From positions 7,254,001 to 7,318,000 of the forward strand of contig JAWQUS010000022.1 of NCBI GenBank assembly GCA_036365455.1: a stretch of DNA of 64,000 nucleotides, written 5' to 3'. Below are positions 45,853 through 60,800 of the stretch, piece after piece. The position numbers were made by a program, and so were the translations under genes. The DNA comes from Macrosoma leucophasiata. Its lineage: Eukaryota; Arthropoda; Insecta; Lepidoptera; Hedylidae. Below the pieces are notes generated by a model, which worked only from the letters and a program-made list of their open reading frames with translations, was not told the DNA's origin and did no database searches. Numbering within the stretch: position 1 is the first letter of the stretch; each line of letters begins with the position of its first letter.

Positions 45853-48800
45853 GTAGGTATGAGACATAACAGCTATCGTCATCACTTAGCAGCGTTATGC
45901 ACTTTTTGTAATGAGTAAGGGCTACAACACATATTAGACAAGACTGTCTAAAGACAGTTGTGTCTGTGCCATGCCGCACACGTTAGGGCTCCCGCCCACG
46001 TCCTACTTTTTGTAGGACAGATAATTGGTCCAATTTTGTGACCGACTCAACGCCCACGTCCGTTTTTTTGTCGGTGGAGCAGCACGTCATGGACAGAGAG
46101 CCGAGAGAATCTCATGAGTATAAGGAGAAAAGTGGCTTTACAGAGGAAGGTTAGTCATTGGCTTTTAGGAACAGAAGTGAAAAAAGAAAGTTCTGGGTTG
46201 ATCCAATAATCTCTCAGAGATTATTGAAGGGGATATTTAATGTTCGTCATGCTGATCTAAGATGTGAGACTTTGACCAGACAAGTTTTTAAATATTATAG
46301 AATGTCAATTATTATTAATAAATTTTATGAACAATGACACGTCCTTGTAGTAGGGGAGATGAATCTAGGTCGACCTTCACCTATCTGTTCACCAAATGAA
46401 ACATTCTATGTATTTTTAAGCAAGTTTTTTGTGTATTTGTTAACCAACCAAATGTATTTGAAACCAAAAGTTTTAAACATATAAAATAGGTGTTCACCTC
46501 CTTACCTGTTTACACCTCCTTGCCAGGTACCTAGTCATGAACATAAATACGTAGGCAATACCTTACAGACGTATTTTAAATGTTTTAAACTTTTAGTTTC
46601 AAATACATATGGTTGGTTAATAAATAAAAAAAAATTTTTTTTTTCTAATAATCATACCTATGAACGTAATTCTATAGGCAATACATGCAAGACGTGTTTG
46701 TTCATGTATGAAATTTGTTAAAAAAATTGTTAATTCGGTAAACAGTTAGGCGAAGGGCGACCTAGGTTCGGCTCTTAGACTATTCCGATTTTCGGTGAGT
46801 CGGTGAGTAGTGTGCGTCGACGCATACATTTCCGAACGTTCCATTTTTCACCGATTATCGGACGGAATGCACCGATTTTATTTTTCACCGACTTTTTGTA
46901 GGACGTGGGCGTTGCACTATGGTTATCAGTACGTTATATTTTCCTCCTACAAAAAATCGGTCACCGATTATCGGACGTGGGTCCTTAGACATTTTTCTGT
47001 TAGTCGTCTTGTTCGAAGTGTGCGCACCGCCATAAGTTCTGTGATGCGTTAGTCTGTCTTTAGACTGTCTTGTCTAATATGTGCGGTAGCCCTAAAAAAT
47101 GTTAAACTCGCGTCAGTACAAGTGACCTAATTGAGAATTCATAAGACGAAGATTTCATATTATGAAATAACATTGTTTATCCCCCTTGAAGACGAAAGAC
47201 TTTAACCAGTGCGTTTTACCGGTGATGACCTACGGTGCCGAGATCTCTCTCTGTCTCGGTGGTCTCTCACTATGGGTCTCGTACGAAAGCTCCAAGTCAC
47301 TCATCGGTGAATGGAGAAGGCTATGCTCGGCGTTTCCCTACTGGATCGAATCAGAAATGAAGAAATCCGCAGGAGAACGAAAGTCGCTGACATAGCCAAG
47401 CAGATCTTCAAGCTGAAGTAGCAATGGGCAGGGAACATAGCGCAGCGTAGGGCATCCACCTGCAAGATGGACCGACGACCTGGTCAAGGCTGCAGGTACC
47501 CGCTGGATGCACGTCGCTTCCGATCGGTCGGCATGGAGGTCCTTGGGGGAGGCCTATGTTCAGCAGTGGACGTGTTTTGGCTGATATGATGATGATGATG
47601 ATTCCCAGTAGGCCTAACCAGTTGTAATGTACTATATTACAAAATTTAGCGCATTTTCCTTCGCTTCACTATTACTGATGGACCAGGTTATCAAACTCAT
47701 CGTCTGCAGTACCTAATGAGCGGATTTTTTTTTATGTTATGGAAGTGGCAAACTAGCATGCAGTTCACATTGATGTTAAGCGATGACTGCAGCCTATGGA
47801 GACCCACACAAAGACCAAGGTCAATGCGGATGCGTTACCACTCCTGAGGCCTAAGATGTTATGCCTCTGTGCCAGAAACAGGGCCGTACGTTACCACCTG
47901 ACCGGAACACGATAGTGCTGAACACTACCATTTAGCGGCAAGTATATTATAGGTAATGCGGTGATGCCCGCGAGCTCCGTCACTGGAGCTCTACCACCAG
48001 TAAAAAGTCACAAATAGAAATTTCTTCCTCGTCAGCCGCGATGGAATCATCAGCTTCGTTGTAGTCCTTTTACTACTGGCAATACCGCAAAAATGTGGGT
48101 GTGGAAATGAGCTATTTGGCCGAAACTCGTGTTGCATTTTGCGGCTCTCGTACACTGATACTATTGATTTTACAATAAAGGGTTGGAAGCTAAACTGTAG
48201 GAAATTTCCTGCAGTTTAATTTATTACATGACTATTTTTATCATAAAATAAGTAGGTAATAGTTCTGAAGTATTAGATTTTTAATCTATATAAATAAAAA
48301 TCAATTGCTGTTCGTTAATGTTGCTAAACTCAAAAACGGCTAGACCGATTTGGCTAATTTTGGTTTTGAATGATTTTCGGAAGTCCAGGGAAAGTTTGAA
48401 AGGTAAGAAAATGTGAAGAAATTGAAGGGAAATAGTAAAAACCACAATTTCATTTTTCCATACAAATAGTCCGTATCTATCAAACCTTTGACACATTATT
48501 TCATTATGAGGCAATACAAAGTTCGCCGGATCAGCTAGTGTAATACCACGGGCAATACATTCCGCTGAACTGTCTAGCAGGTGGACCACCGGAAGTAAAA
48601 TTTACCCTTGGTACACCTAACTCACAAGAGGTGGACTCACCCAGGTGGACTAAATAGGTGTACCACGGGCAATGACCGATATAAATAGATAGATAAATAA
48701 TTAAAGCAAAATTATTCTCAAGCCAGTGTTGTCGCACTCCGGACTTCGGAAGCGCGGGCAGAGGTAAAAACTTTGAATACTACCTAAAGTTGTTTATATT

Positions 48801-51800
48801 TATTTATTTATTTATTTATTTATTTATACTTTCAAGCACAAAAATGTAACATGAGGCGGACTATATATATATCCCATACTTTACTACCTTATAAATGCGA
48901 AAGTAACTCTGTCTGTCTGTCTGTTAACTTTTCACGTACAAACGACTGAACCGATTTTAATGTAGAATTTGAATGTGATTTTAATTTTACTGGCGGTAGA
49001 GCTCCAGTGACAGAGCTCGCGGGCGTAGGCACCACCACATTACCTAAGATACTTGCCGCTAAATGGTAGTGTTCAGCACTATCGTGTTCCGGTCAGATGC
49101 TAATGTACGGCCCTGTAATTTCCGACACAGAGGCATAACACTTTAGGCCGCAGGATTGGTAACGCATCTGCATTTTGACCTTGGTCTTTGTGTGGGTGTT
49201 TATAGGCTGCAGTCATCACTTAACATCATTTTTTTTTTTTTTTTCATTTATTCAACCATACTTAAAACTATTTTACAATTTGAACTACATCAAAAAGCCT
49301 GAAGAGGTTTGTGCTGATGCAGGTATTCGTTCAACATATAAAATTCATAACAAGTAGGAACAGTATTCCATCTTACCAACGGATACAATGTTAAGTAAAT
49401 GTCTTAATATTAATGTGTTATTATACAAAACAATGTAAACAATTAAAATGTATTACACCTAATCACAATTTGCTTTTGATAAAAGTTGAGAAAAAATAAA
49501 TAAATAATAATAATAATCATCTTTTCCTGATATCTGAATCAACGTGAACTGCATGCTTGCTTGCCACTTTAATTACAAATAAATGAAAGGAGATGTTGCG
49601 AGTTCGGCCCTGGTTCGTACATGTCCTCAAAAAATGGGTAAATTATAGAAGAAACCGAAAAAAATACAATTAATTTAATCAAGAACATATTTTAGAGTTA
49701 CCACCACATTTAATTCAAACGATTTTATCATTTTCAACCATGTTCAACACGGCGGCGATACAGCCAACGCTTGGTATCAGTCGATTTCGATAGTATTTAT
49801 AAAATATTTTTTTTTCTCCAAGTACCTACTAGATAATCAAAAAACAATTAAAAAAACGAAAATGTCAAAATGACATCGTCTGCCATATTCGCCATGTTGG
49901 TTTTAAGTTGCAATTCTAACTGCAAATAATGTTTTGTAACTGCAAACAAAGCTAAATAAGTGAAAATATGCAGTAAAAACGTTTTTATATTGATTTTGCC
50001 TGTTTAATGATATTGTGTACAATACATGGCCGGAGGTCCATACATTTTTGAAACATCTCCTTTGGTACATAGATAGAGCTGACTTTGAGAAAGAACATAG
50101 GCTTTTCGACATTCACGCGGGCGAAGCGGCGGGCAACAGCTAGTTTAGTACATGGAAATGGTTCGGGAATAATTTTGCACGAATTGCTTTAATTATCAGT
50201 ATAAAGTAAGTACTACTTATCATTTATGTGGCAAATTTCCATATTCATTTATTACGCTACACAAACATGACAATTTCAATGAGCTAATGTAGTTTAATTA
50301 TTTTTTTTAAATGAAGAATGCAATTCATGTGAACGTCATGGTCTTTGACCAAGCTCTTTTAATGGAGAAAAAAAATAAAATAAAAAAAACATGTATCTTC
50401 ACGCCAGGTCCCTAACGGGGTAGGCAGAGAGTGTAGAGCGCCAGACATCCCGGTTCTGACAAACCTCTCGTGCCTCGTCTACCTTCATCATTCTCTTCAT
50501 ACATGCACGCCGATTCCTAAGACTTTTGACCCCACCATCAGACAGAACTCGACCTATTTGGTCATGGTAGGTCAGCCTTGGTCTTCCTGGGCCTCTGCAA
50601 CCATCCACATTCGCATTGTATATCTGTTTAGTCATTCGCTCATTCGACATTCTTTCTATATGCCCGAACCATCGGAGCATGCCTTTTTTCATTTTTACAC
50701 CGATACTATCATTCACACAAAGTCTCTTTCTTACATCTTCATTACGAACGCGATCGGTGAGTGATACACCGCAGATCTTGCGCAAAGATCTCATCTCGAC
50801 CGCGTTCAACTTACTTTCATGCTCTTTCCTGCATACCCAGCTCTCGCTTCCATATAAAAGCGTTGGAGTAAGTACAGCATTATGTACGGCTAGTCGAGCC
50901 CGCTGGCTGAGATGTTTAGATTCTAGCAGCTTACCCAACTCTCCATTCACGCAATTCCCAGCAAGCACTCTTCTTTCTATGTCAGTGGTGTACCTACCAT
51001 CCTTGCTAAAAGCACATCCAAGATATACAATTTCATCAACCTGTTCTAACACTGCATCATCTACTACTACCCTTGCATTTGTTCTCTGTTCATCTCTTTC
51101 AAATACTAATACTTTAGTTTTATCCACATTCAATTGTAAGCCTTTCTCCATACAATCCTCTTTCATGACTGTGACTAGTGCTTGTAGCCCAGATGGTGTA
51201 GAGCTAACAATTACCGCATCATCTGCGTAAAGCAGACAGTTCACCACTAAGTCACCCATACGCACTCCCACATCCATCAACTTCACCCTCTGGAGGCATT
51301 TGTCCAGATATATAATAAACAGCCTAGACGAAAGCACGCAACCCTGTTTGACACCGATGTTAACATCAAACCAGGGTGACATGTTACCATCTACCCGCAC
51401 ACATGCTTGACAGCCCACATACGTGGACTGTATTGCACGGAGCAGACTGCCATCAATACCATACTCTGGCAAAATGTCCCACAGCTCCTTTCGTAATACC
51501 CTATCAAACGCCTTCTCCAAATCCACAAAACCGCAGAAAACCTTCTGGCTCACAGCAAGATGCTTCTCTACGATGTTGCGGAGGGAGAAAACTTGATCCA
51601 TACATCCTCTTCCAGTTCTGAAACCACCCTGTGCATCCCACAACAACCCGTCGGACTTCTCTTTCATTCTTCTTTCTAAGACTTTCCCATACACTTTAGC
51701 TGCCAAACTGATCAAACTGATCGCTCGATAGCTGGTGCAGTCCATACGTGAACCCTTGCCTTTATACAAAGGCACGATGACCGCACACCGCCAATCCTTT

Positions 51801-54800
51801 GGGATTCTTCCGGACCTCCAGCAAAGGTTGCACAACACCCAGAAAGAATCCCAAAGGGCAGCACCACCATATTTGATCATTTCGGCAGAAACCTGATCAA
51901 TACCCGCAGCCTTACCACATTTCAAACTTCGTATCGCCCTTACAATCTCATCTATTGTTATATCCTCACAAGCCGGCACCGTCAAGTCAGCAACTCCGGC
52001 GTCAGGGTTGTGAGCATAATCATACATTTCCCCATAATACTCGCTCCATCGAAAAAAACATGACAATTTAAATTACATTAAAAATTTAACACCGCTGTAA
52101 CAAACAAAAATATTTGTTTTTTTATGTAATGAAAGTGGCAAACAAGCATGCAGTTCACATTGATGTTACGTGATGACTGCAGCCTATAGACACTTACTTA
52201 CACAAAGACCAGTGGTCAAAATGCAGATGCGTTACCACTTCTAAACCTTAGGTGTTATGGCTCAGTGAAGGAAATACCAGGGCCGTACACCTGACCGGAA
52301 CACGATAATGCTGAATACTACCTTTTAGCGGCAAGTATATTGGGTAATGTCACAGTACAAATACTAACAGTGTGGAAACTTCGTACAAAATCTTGAAATG
52401 TCACACTCACACAAACATGCGCATCGACGAGGCCTCTAAGCGGTTCTCGCGGTGCTGCATTACTGAGTCACTCGTTACATAGAGTGTCGATGCGCATGTT
52501 TGTGTTAGTGTGCCGTTTCGAACGTTTTGTACGTAGTTTCCATACTGTTCATATTTGTACTGTGGTAATGCGGTGGCCTATGCTCGCGAGCTCCGACACT
52601 GGGGCTTTACCACCAGTGAAAATGGCATTCAGAGTGACATTCCCGCAAGCGCCCTGCGCCGCCTAAACGCAACAGTTCGCCGCGCGGTAGAAAGAGAGAG
52701 ATACTTCTTCTACAGCGCCGCGCCGGCGGTCTACCCTCCCCCGTCTTACGAATTTTCGATCAGGTCACGTGTCCTGACGCGAGTTTAAAATTTTTAGCCA
52801 TCAATACAAGTCCCATCGGATGTTTTTGTTTCTCAAAGAGATTGATTGGCTTTAATTCTTATGTAATTCATATCATATTATACAGCGTTAAATATATCTA
52901 ACGCATAAATCGTCAAAGGTACGTTAAGACTGACAACTTTTGTTCTATGACTTTTGCCAAAACGCAGTACTTCACATGATAAGAAATAAAATCGTTTCGA
53001 ATGGGACTTCTTTCAATAATTGTTAGCGCTACGTTTCATAGGTATAATTTTACATAGGTACAGCCGTCAGCTGTTTACGTAACGGCCGGAGCGGGAGGGG
53101 GGCACACGCAAATCGCGGTCAAGCGCCACGTCTAAACACAGCATTTACAACTAGTGATGTGTTTACTTAGAAACTCAATGTGAAAGTTAAGAAGTATTAG
53201 AACTGCAAATTCTATTTATTAATTTTTGTATGGTAAAAAAAGATATTAAATTAAAAAAAGTTGTATAACAAAAGTGTTAGTCTTGATGAGACAAGGCCTC
53301 CCTTTAAGAATTATGCGCTGGTTACAAATAACCCTGTATATCACATGCATATGATAATGTCAGAGCTTTTATTTAGGTCCTGTCGAGTGGCAAAGATATA
53401 CGTTTTGCTGAGAGCAAAAAAAGGCAAGAAAGTTGAAGAGCGGCTTCAAGTTTTCGTCCAAGAAAAGGTGAGTTATCAAAGTTGTCACTACACCTTCTAT
53501 ATCCTTACGCCAGGTCCCTAACGGGGTAGGCAGAGAGTGTTGAGCGCTTGATATCCCGGTCCTGACACACCTTCCATGCCTCATCTACCTTCATCATTCT
53601 CTTCATACATGCACGCCGATTCCTAAGACTTTTGACCCCAGCATCAGACAGAACTCGACCTATTTGGTCATGGTAGGTCAGTCTTGGTCTTCCTGGCCCT
53701 CAGCAACCATCCACATTCGCATTGTATATCGGTTTAGTCATTCGTTCATTCGATATTCTTTCTATATGCCCGAACCATCGGAGCATGGTTTTTTTATTTT
53801 TTTTTCTTTCATCTTCTATTATACATATAAGGTCTCACCAAAAAGGTCCAACATTATTGAAAGATGTTCATATTATATATCAAGAAGACCAATAAGAATG
53901 AAAAAACAACTTTTTTCATACAAAGTTTAAAAATTAATTATTTGTTATTGTATTTGACAACCCTAAATACAATTTTGTCTGTTTGTCCGTTTGTCTGTCT
54001 GTCTGTTTGTACCGGCTAATCTTGGGACCGGCTTGACCGATTTTGACCGGATTTTCACTGGCAGATAGCTGACGTAATAAGGAGTATCTTAGGCTACTAG
54101 AAAGTCGCGGGCACAGCAACATTATAGGTAGTTAAGGTAACTTGCGGTCGCCAAGGCGACGCGACTGGTTGCGTCGCCATGGTGTCCCGGTGAAATAAAG
54201 CCCTAAAAACCTTATCCTTTTGTTTGTCAGGCTTTTGACAGTTTGCGAGAAGAACAACCAAATTTTGCGGAAAGAATTTTTACAGTTGAGGGTGATGTGG
54301 GTGACTTAAGAATTGGCATCAACCAACAAGATTGGAAAAATATTAGTGACGAAGTAAGATATAATAATAGGTATATATATTAATGTATATAATATTGCAA
54401 TATAACGTAACTTCACGCCTGTAATCCTCGATGGGGTAGACAGAGGTAAATGCATGCATTCAAGCATACATGCAAACACCCACGACTCGCCGGTTACGTT
54501 TTGGCCCATGTAACAGGTGGCGAACCTGTTGCCATCTCCGGGCACATCACTAAACTCCGAGGTACTGGGAATTTTCCAGAAAATGGAAATCCCAATTTGA
54601 CCAGAGATAAAGGATTTTAAACCGTTATTTCTGATAGTCCTTCGACCCGAAAATCGAACCCTGGATGTAGTGGCCTGCTACCACTACGCTACTGAGGCAG
54701 TTAAAGGTCAGTTAAACGTCAGAGAATGCCTTGTGGCATTATAAAGCCCGCATTATGTATCGGGTGCATTAAAGTGTAAATAAAAAACCAGGCGCTCATG

Positions 54801-57800
54801 TAATATAAGACTCACTGAGCATTTTTCTTACACCAGCAGTCCCGATCTCCGGCAGTGGCTTCCCAATTCAAATGACTTTGGTCTTTGTGTGGGTGTCTAT
54901 AGGCTGCAGTCATCACTTAACATCAATGTGAACTGCATGCTTGTTTGCCCATTTGATTACTTAAAAAAAAACTTAGGTTCATTATAACATTGGTAGAGTT
55001 CCGGTGACGGAGCTAGCGGGCGTATGCACCACCGCATTACCTATTTACCTACGAGATTATCAACATAATTTTGAGGATTAACACCCTGAAAGATGTTAAT
55101 CCCCAAAATTAAATTGAGTTACCGAATGGCTTCCTGTTGAAAATCAGTGTCCGTCACTAGACTGATAAAAGCTGAACTGTAAGCTATTAGGTGTGCCGTG
55201 AGAAATTTCTTAGGTAGTAGGTACATCTTAGTGTAGTAGGTTTCATGTAGATGTTTATAAGCTATAGTTTTAGTTATCATTAATGCGAACTGTGCGCTTG
55301 TTTGCTACTTCATGTCATAAAAAAATTTACTTAACCCTGAGAACGCGACTTTAACTCGCAATTGGCTGCTTTTTTAAAACTAAATTGAACATTCAGGTAA
55401 ACTTCATATTCCACGTGGCAGCATCAACAAATTTTGAACTACCCCTAAAAATGGCGACATTGATCAACGTGCGGGGAACGAGAGAGGTGATCAATTTGGC
55501 CAAAGAATGTAAACATTTGAAGTAAGTTGGCTTACTTAACGTACAATACCCAGCAAGAATTATAGCTCATCGAACCTACGAAAGAAACAATCGGCTTGTT
55601 TCGGCTTCGTAGAGCGTTATCTCTGCTGCACACTGCCTAGGTAGCCACTCCGTTATTGGGCAAAACTTGATCAAAATGGTCGACAAACGTGGGATAGATC
55701 AGATGTGAAAGAGATAACACTCTACATAAGAAAAGGAATAAAAACGTCATAAACATAGTCATTCACTTAGCAGAGTTCCAAGTGCAGGCAGGCATTAGTG
55801 AAATAAATATATTAATGTGTTATTGCGAAAATTATGTATAAAAACAAATCAGTGTTCCTCTTCTAGTCAAAATAGGTATTAATCAGTAAGTCACTTTACT
55901 CATAAACTTTTTTTAGATCCATGGTATACGTTTCCACTGCTTACACTCATGCTACGAAGAGCCGCATCGATGGTGATGTATATGAAGAGTTCTATCAGTG
56001 TCCAGTGCCAGTCAATGCTATGATACAACTGGCTGAAACTGCAGATCAGGAGATCCTTAATGGCATTATGAATGTGTAAATACTATTTTATATTCTGAAC
56101 TGCCTGAGTAGGCTAGTTTTTTATGTAAGAAAGGTGACAAACAAGCTTGCAGCTTAGATTGATGATATTTGCATTCCAAATAACGCTGGACGCCGGTGTC
56201 CATCCGAGGCCTTTTAAGGGTAGTGATAACCAGGGGCGGACTTCCTTATAGGCCGAGTAGGCCCGGGCCTAGGGCGGCAAAATTTTGGGAGCGGCAAAAT
56301 TTAGTCGTTATTTTTTAAGTAGTTTAAATCCCAAAAATGTGTCCATACGGAATCTCGTGGAAAAATTTACATGTAAGGCAATTACGATTATTAGCAGAAT
56401 TAATTAAATCACTTCTATAGTTTATATAATTTTTTATGCTTACAGCACAGGAGGGGGAGGGGGCGGCATCTTTCATAGGCCTAGGGCAGCTATCAAATCC
56501 GCTCCTGGTGATGACTGCAGCCTATAGATATAACCTACATAAAAACCAGAGATGAAAATGAACACCATTCGTAATCATAAAAGACTGCCGCTGATGGTCG
56601 GGCTTTCAGTTCTTTCTTTTGCTTAATTCAGTGCATCGACGGATCTCGAAGTCAAGAACTTTTTGCTGAACTACTGACCTCCACTCCCTCGAAGAGATTA
56701 GATGCAAGAGCTACCCACTAAGACGGATCCAATTCACAGCGTATAAAAATAGTTACTTTTGTGTTCAGCGTCAGGTTATGTGAGCAGAAGACCTTGGTAC
56801 TCAATGTATCAAAAGCTGTAACAGCAGGACAAATCCGGCTATTGATTTCAGCGTCCATATCACACTTTGATGTTATTGTGCTTCCCAAGAAGCGAAACTT
56901 GTCTACCTGCTTCAGTACGTCTTCGCCAAGATTAATAGCCAACGTTACATGATTTTTTTGTTTAGTTTTATCTTGCCGTTTGTAAACGAGAGTATAGAAC
57001 ATTCTGTTGATACTTATTTTTATTATTGGACCCTTATTTATTTAATTTTGTATTCGCTTTAATTTTATATTTGTAATTTGACCTATCACAATCAAATTCT
57101 ATTATTTCCAAGTGATTAAATTAATTTTTGAGTTTGAGTTTGAATTACGGTATAACGGCAGGTAGACGCTTAAATTTCCCGTGCGCGAGTCCGATTCCAC
57201 TTAGCCGTGTTTTTTTCAGTGTGGACATTATTTTTCAGCTTCAAAAAGGAGTGGCCTAATTCTTATGCATTCACAAAAGCAATAGCCGAAGAAGCTGTAC
57301 GTACTATGTCAGAAGACCTGCCCGTCTGCGTAGTCAGGCCTGCTGTTGGTATGTTTTCTTTTCTTATGCTATGAAATGGCAAACAAGCATACAGTTTACT
57401 TTGATGTTGTATAATATCAGAGATTATGTATTGTATAATAATATATATATATATATCGGCATGAGGCCTCTCCAGTCAGGACATGTAAGTAGCGTTGTGG
57501 GCGTGTCTTTTCATAAGCCAACATGTTACTCGTGTTTGTGGGCATCTGTAGGTGGGTAATCGAGCGGATGATGAAATAAAGCACAGGTTGGCAGAAGAAA
57601 GTCGTATATTGCCAAAGATCCGCCCATTCGATTACTTCCGGCAGGGAAGAACGGGCAAGAAACCCTTCGGACCGGGAAACCACATTTACCAGGATACGAT
57701 ACTACTACTACTAGTCTTCGGCACATTTGATTCAGAACTACCCGCGTTATATCATTTTAATATCACTGACGTTCACTGTTCTAACTGGCAGCATAACTGC

Positions 57801-60800
57801 CCTATAATAATTCAATTCAACTGTGTGACTGTGACTGATCGACTCTTACTCTATGACTGACTGTCATGAACTATTTGCTAGCCTTTATAAACCCGATATC
57901 GGCAAGTCACTATCTCCTCTAAGGTAACAAATCCAAGTACCTAAGTCGACCGTGGCGCCAGCTGGAATTCTCTATTAAACAATCTACCCTAGTCATAATT
58001 AGGTTACGTCTCCGACAAACTAGATGGCGCTAGTAGTCACATTTAGGTTCCACTCCGACATATACACACACACAAACATTCACATACACTTACACTTTAA
58101 TTGTATAATTTTTAATATTTTCAAAAATCTAGTATAACATGTTCTTTTTTTTTGTAGCTTAGTCTAGTTAGAAAGGAGATGTTGCGAGCTCGGCTCTGGT
58201 TCGTACACGTCCTCAAAAAATGGGTAAATTAAAGAAGAATCCGAAAAAAATACAATTATTTTACTCAAGAATATATTTTAGAGTTACAACGACATTTAAT
58301 TCAAACGATTTTATCATTTTCAACTATGTTAAACATGGCGGCGATACAGCCGACACTTGGGATCAATCACTTTCGATAGTATTTAGAAAATATTACTTTT
58401 TTCTCCAAGTACTATATAATGAAAATACAATTTTAAAAATTAAAATGACAAGATGACATCGCCCGCCATATTCGCCATGTTGGTTTTGAGTTGCAATTCT
58501 AACTGCAAATAATGTTTTGTAACTACAAACAAAGCTAAATAAGTGAAAATATGCAGTAAAAAACGTTTTTATATTGATTTTGCCTGTTTAATGAAATTGT
58601 GTACAATACATGGCCGGAGGTCCATACATTTTTGCAACATCTCCTTTAGTCTATTGTGTAAAATCAGAACCCAATGTTTCGAGGTGGGCGATGGTGTTTG
58701 CGACACAGTTTCCAACTTTTGCAGATATTCATCGTTTTTATAAAAAATGTACACAACGGTTGTAATGTTCCTAAATAAACATATTTTTTTTATTTTTATA
58801 ATACTAACCCCCTTATTCATAAACGTAAAATAGATACGGTTTAGCTATAGAATGCTTTGTCTTTGTCAGTTGCATTGTCAAATGTGCAGGATAGAAAAAG
58901 ACAAAGGAGAGATTAGCAACGCTTAAGCTAAAATACGTTTATGAATAAGGGGGTAAGTATATAGAGGGGAAATCCATGTCTCACCGAATGGCTTCCAGTT
59001 GAAAATCAGTGTCAGTCACGAGACTGATAAATGCTGAACTGGAAGCTATTTGGTGTAGCTGTGAGACATTTCTTAGGTAGTAGGTACGTGTTAGTGTAAG
59101 TAGGTTGGTGCTTAGTAGGTAGGTATCTCAAGAATTAAAGAATCATAGCAAGTTTCATACATTGATTTGTTCAAAAAAAGTTATAAAAAGGTACAAAATA
59201 AAACGAATTAGAAATATTATCTAGGGAACCTAAAGAAAATTTTCTGGTATTTAAATTATTTTTAAATCATCGGAATAAAAATCGTCTTTCCTAACAACAA
59301 TAGAAGCACTCCATTCTAAAGTTCAAATTTCAAACTTTTTATTCCGGAGAGTTAAAAATATTTTAAGTATCAGGAAATGTTGTTTAGGTTCACTGGATAA
59401 TATTTCCATGCTGTTTTACTGTGTACTGTTTTTTTCATTTCTTCTGTACAAATCTTGCCATGATCCTTTGGGAATTAAGTTTTTTTAGGTACCTACCTAC
59501 TTAAGCAGTTCTATGTTGATTTTTCTTTTGTACTTAGTTGTTTTTTTTTGCTTATATTTAATAAATTTTGTTTATGTTTAGTTAGTAAATTTTTACTGTG
59601 TCTATTTTGTTCTTTATTTTTTGTGTAATTGATTAATTGTGTCTATTTTTTTTGTGTAATTTATTTCATTATACCTACGAGTTTTGGCATATCTTAGGGT
59701 TACCGCACATAAATAAGTTTTCATTCATTCAAGTTTTCATAGGACACTTCGACCACTTCGACGTCCCGCCCGATTTTCCGCCTCACCCATCACCTCCCCT
59801 CGAAAGGCAGTTGATTAACTTCAACAGTGAGGTTGCGAGCGGGCGTGGGTCTATTTTTACTTGATTTCGTCACGTACTCAGTGCGACGACTTATTCCACG
59901 ATTATTTTAGATCATAACCAGAATAAGCGTTTGCGTTGGAGTTTTAGCCGAGTGGTGATACTGTAGCAACATGGGCCACCGGCCGCGGCGGACCGCGGGG
60001 GAGTAGCAATATGCTGGCTTTCCCCTCTGTCAAAGTACAGAACCAAATGGTCCTACGCCTGTCGCCGAGATATTTAAATGTGTGCGTGAAATTGTTTATG
60101 TATTTTGTTAAAGTGAAGGTGTGAGTTTCGTAGTAATAGACGATTTTTGTAGTGTGAGTTGTCCCCAACCCTCCAATCATGGACTGTATCCCTACTTGAT
60201 ATGTGTCATTCGTTCGATTGCAACGAACCGTATCAGTACTGAACCATAGACAAAAAGAGGCGGCTCTTTCGACCCGTTCAAATGATTGATTTCGAGTTTT
60301 CGAGGAACCGTTTCACTGGTTTCACCTTGTTGGCTTAACAGTTCAATTGGATCAGTGAACCATAAATATTGTGTTTTTCTATTGGCTGTTGTGTTTGCCA
60401 TTCAACGCTTCCTATTCGCGAAAATTTAAAAGGCCACCACAGACGAAAAATTCTTTTTCATACGTTCAAAAATAGGTTTAATAAATTTGCCTATATTTTT
60501 TTTTGTTTTAAAATTATGTTTGTTTTTTTTCCAAATATTAAAAACAAATGCAAATATATTTTTAAAACAAAAAAATACAGGCAAATAAATAAACCGATTT
60601 CTGAACGTCTCAAAAGTATTTTTTTTTATTTTAAGTTTGCAACACTGTTTCTGGGGCAGACTACCTAGGTATTTCATAATTTCTTTGATATGAATCATTC
60701 GTGGTGTCTTTGTCACATATTAACCAAACATCGATCAACGGTTCGTTTCTTTCATCCGTATCGCAGATCACTACGGTTCTTTCGGTTCTTTAGCTCGCGC

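Larger units (their letters stand above)
48868..50144 (+). mobile_element. Helitron-like element with nested insertions
   Basis: 48868-48975 (GCGAAAGTAACTCTGTCTGT ... ACGACTGAACCGATTTTAAT) and 50066-50144 (TACATAGATAGAGCTGACTT ... GGGCAACAGCTAGT) are the two ends of one repeat type; the fill is S1, a LINE tail and MITE-A. Confidence 0.7.

Noticed and set aside
50616..51230. Plus-strand open frame of 204 codons
   Set aside because: Shadow of the intact LINE-A RT frame on the minus strand; no motif of its own.
57552..57860. Plus-strand frame of 102 codons in FAR2 intron 6
   Set aside because: No FAR homology, splice context or conserved motif; overlapping frames on the other strand are equally open.
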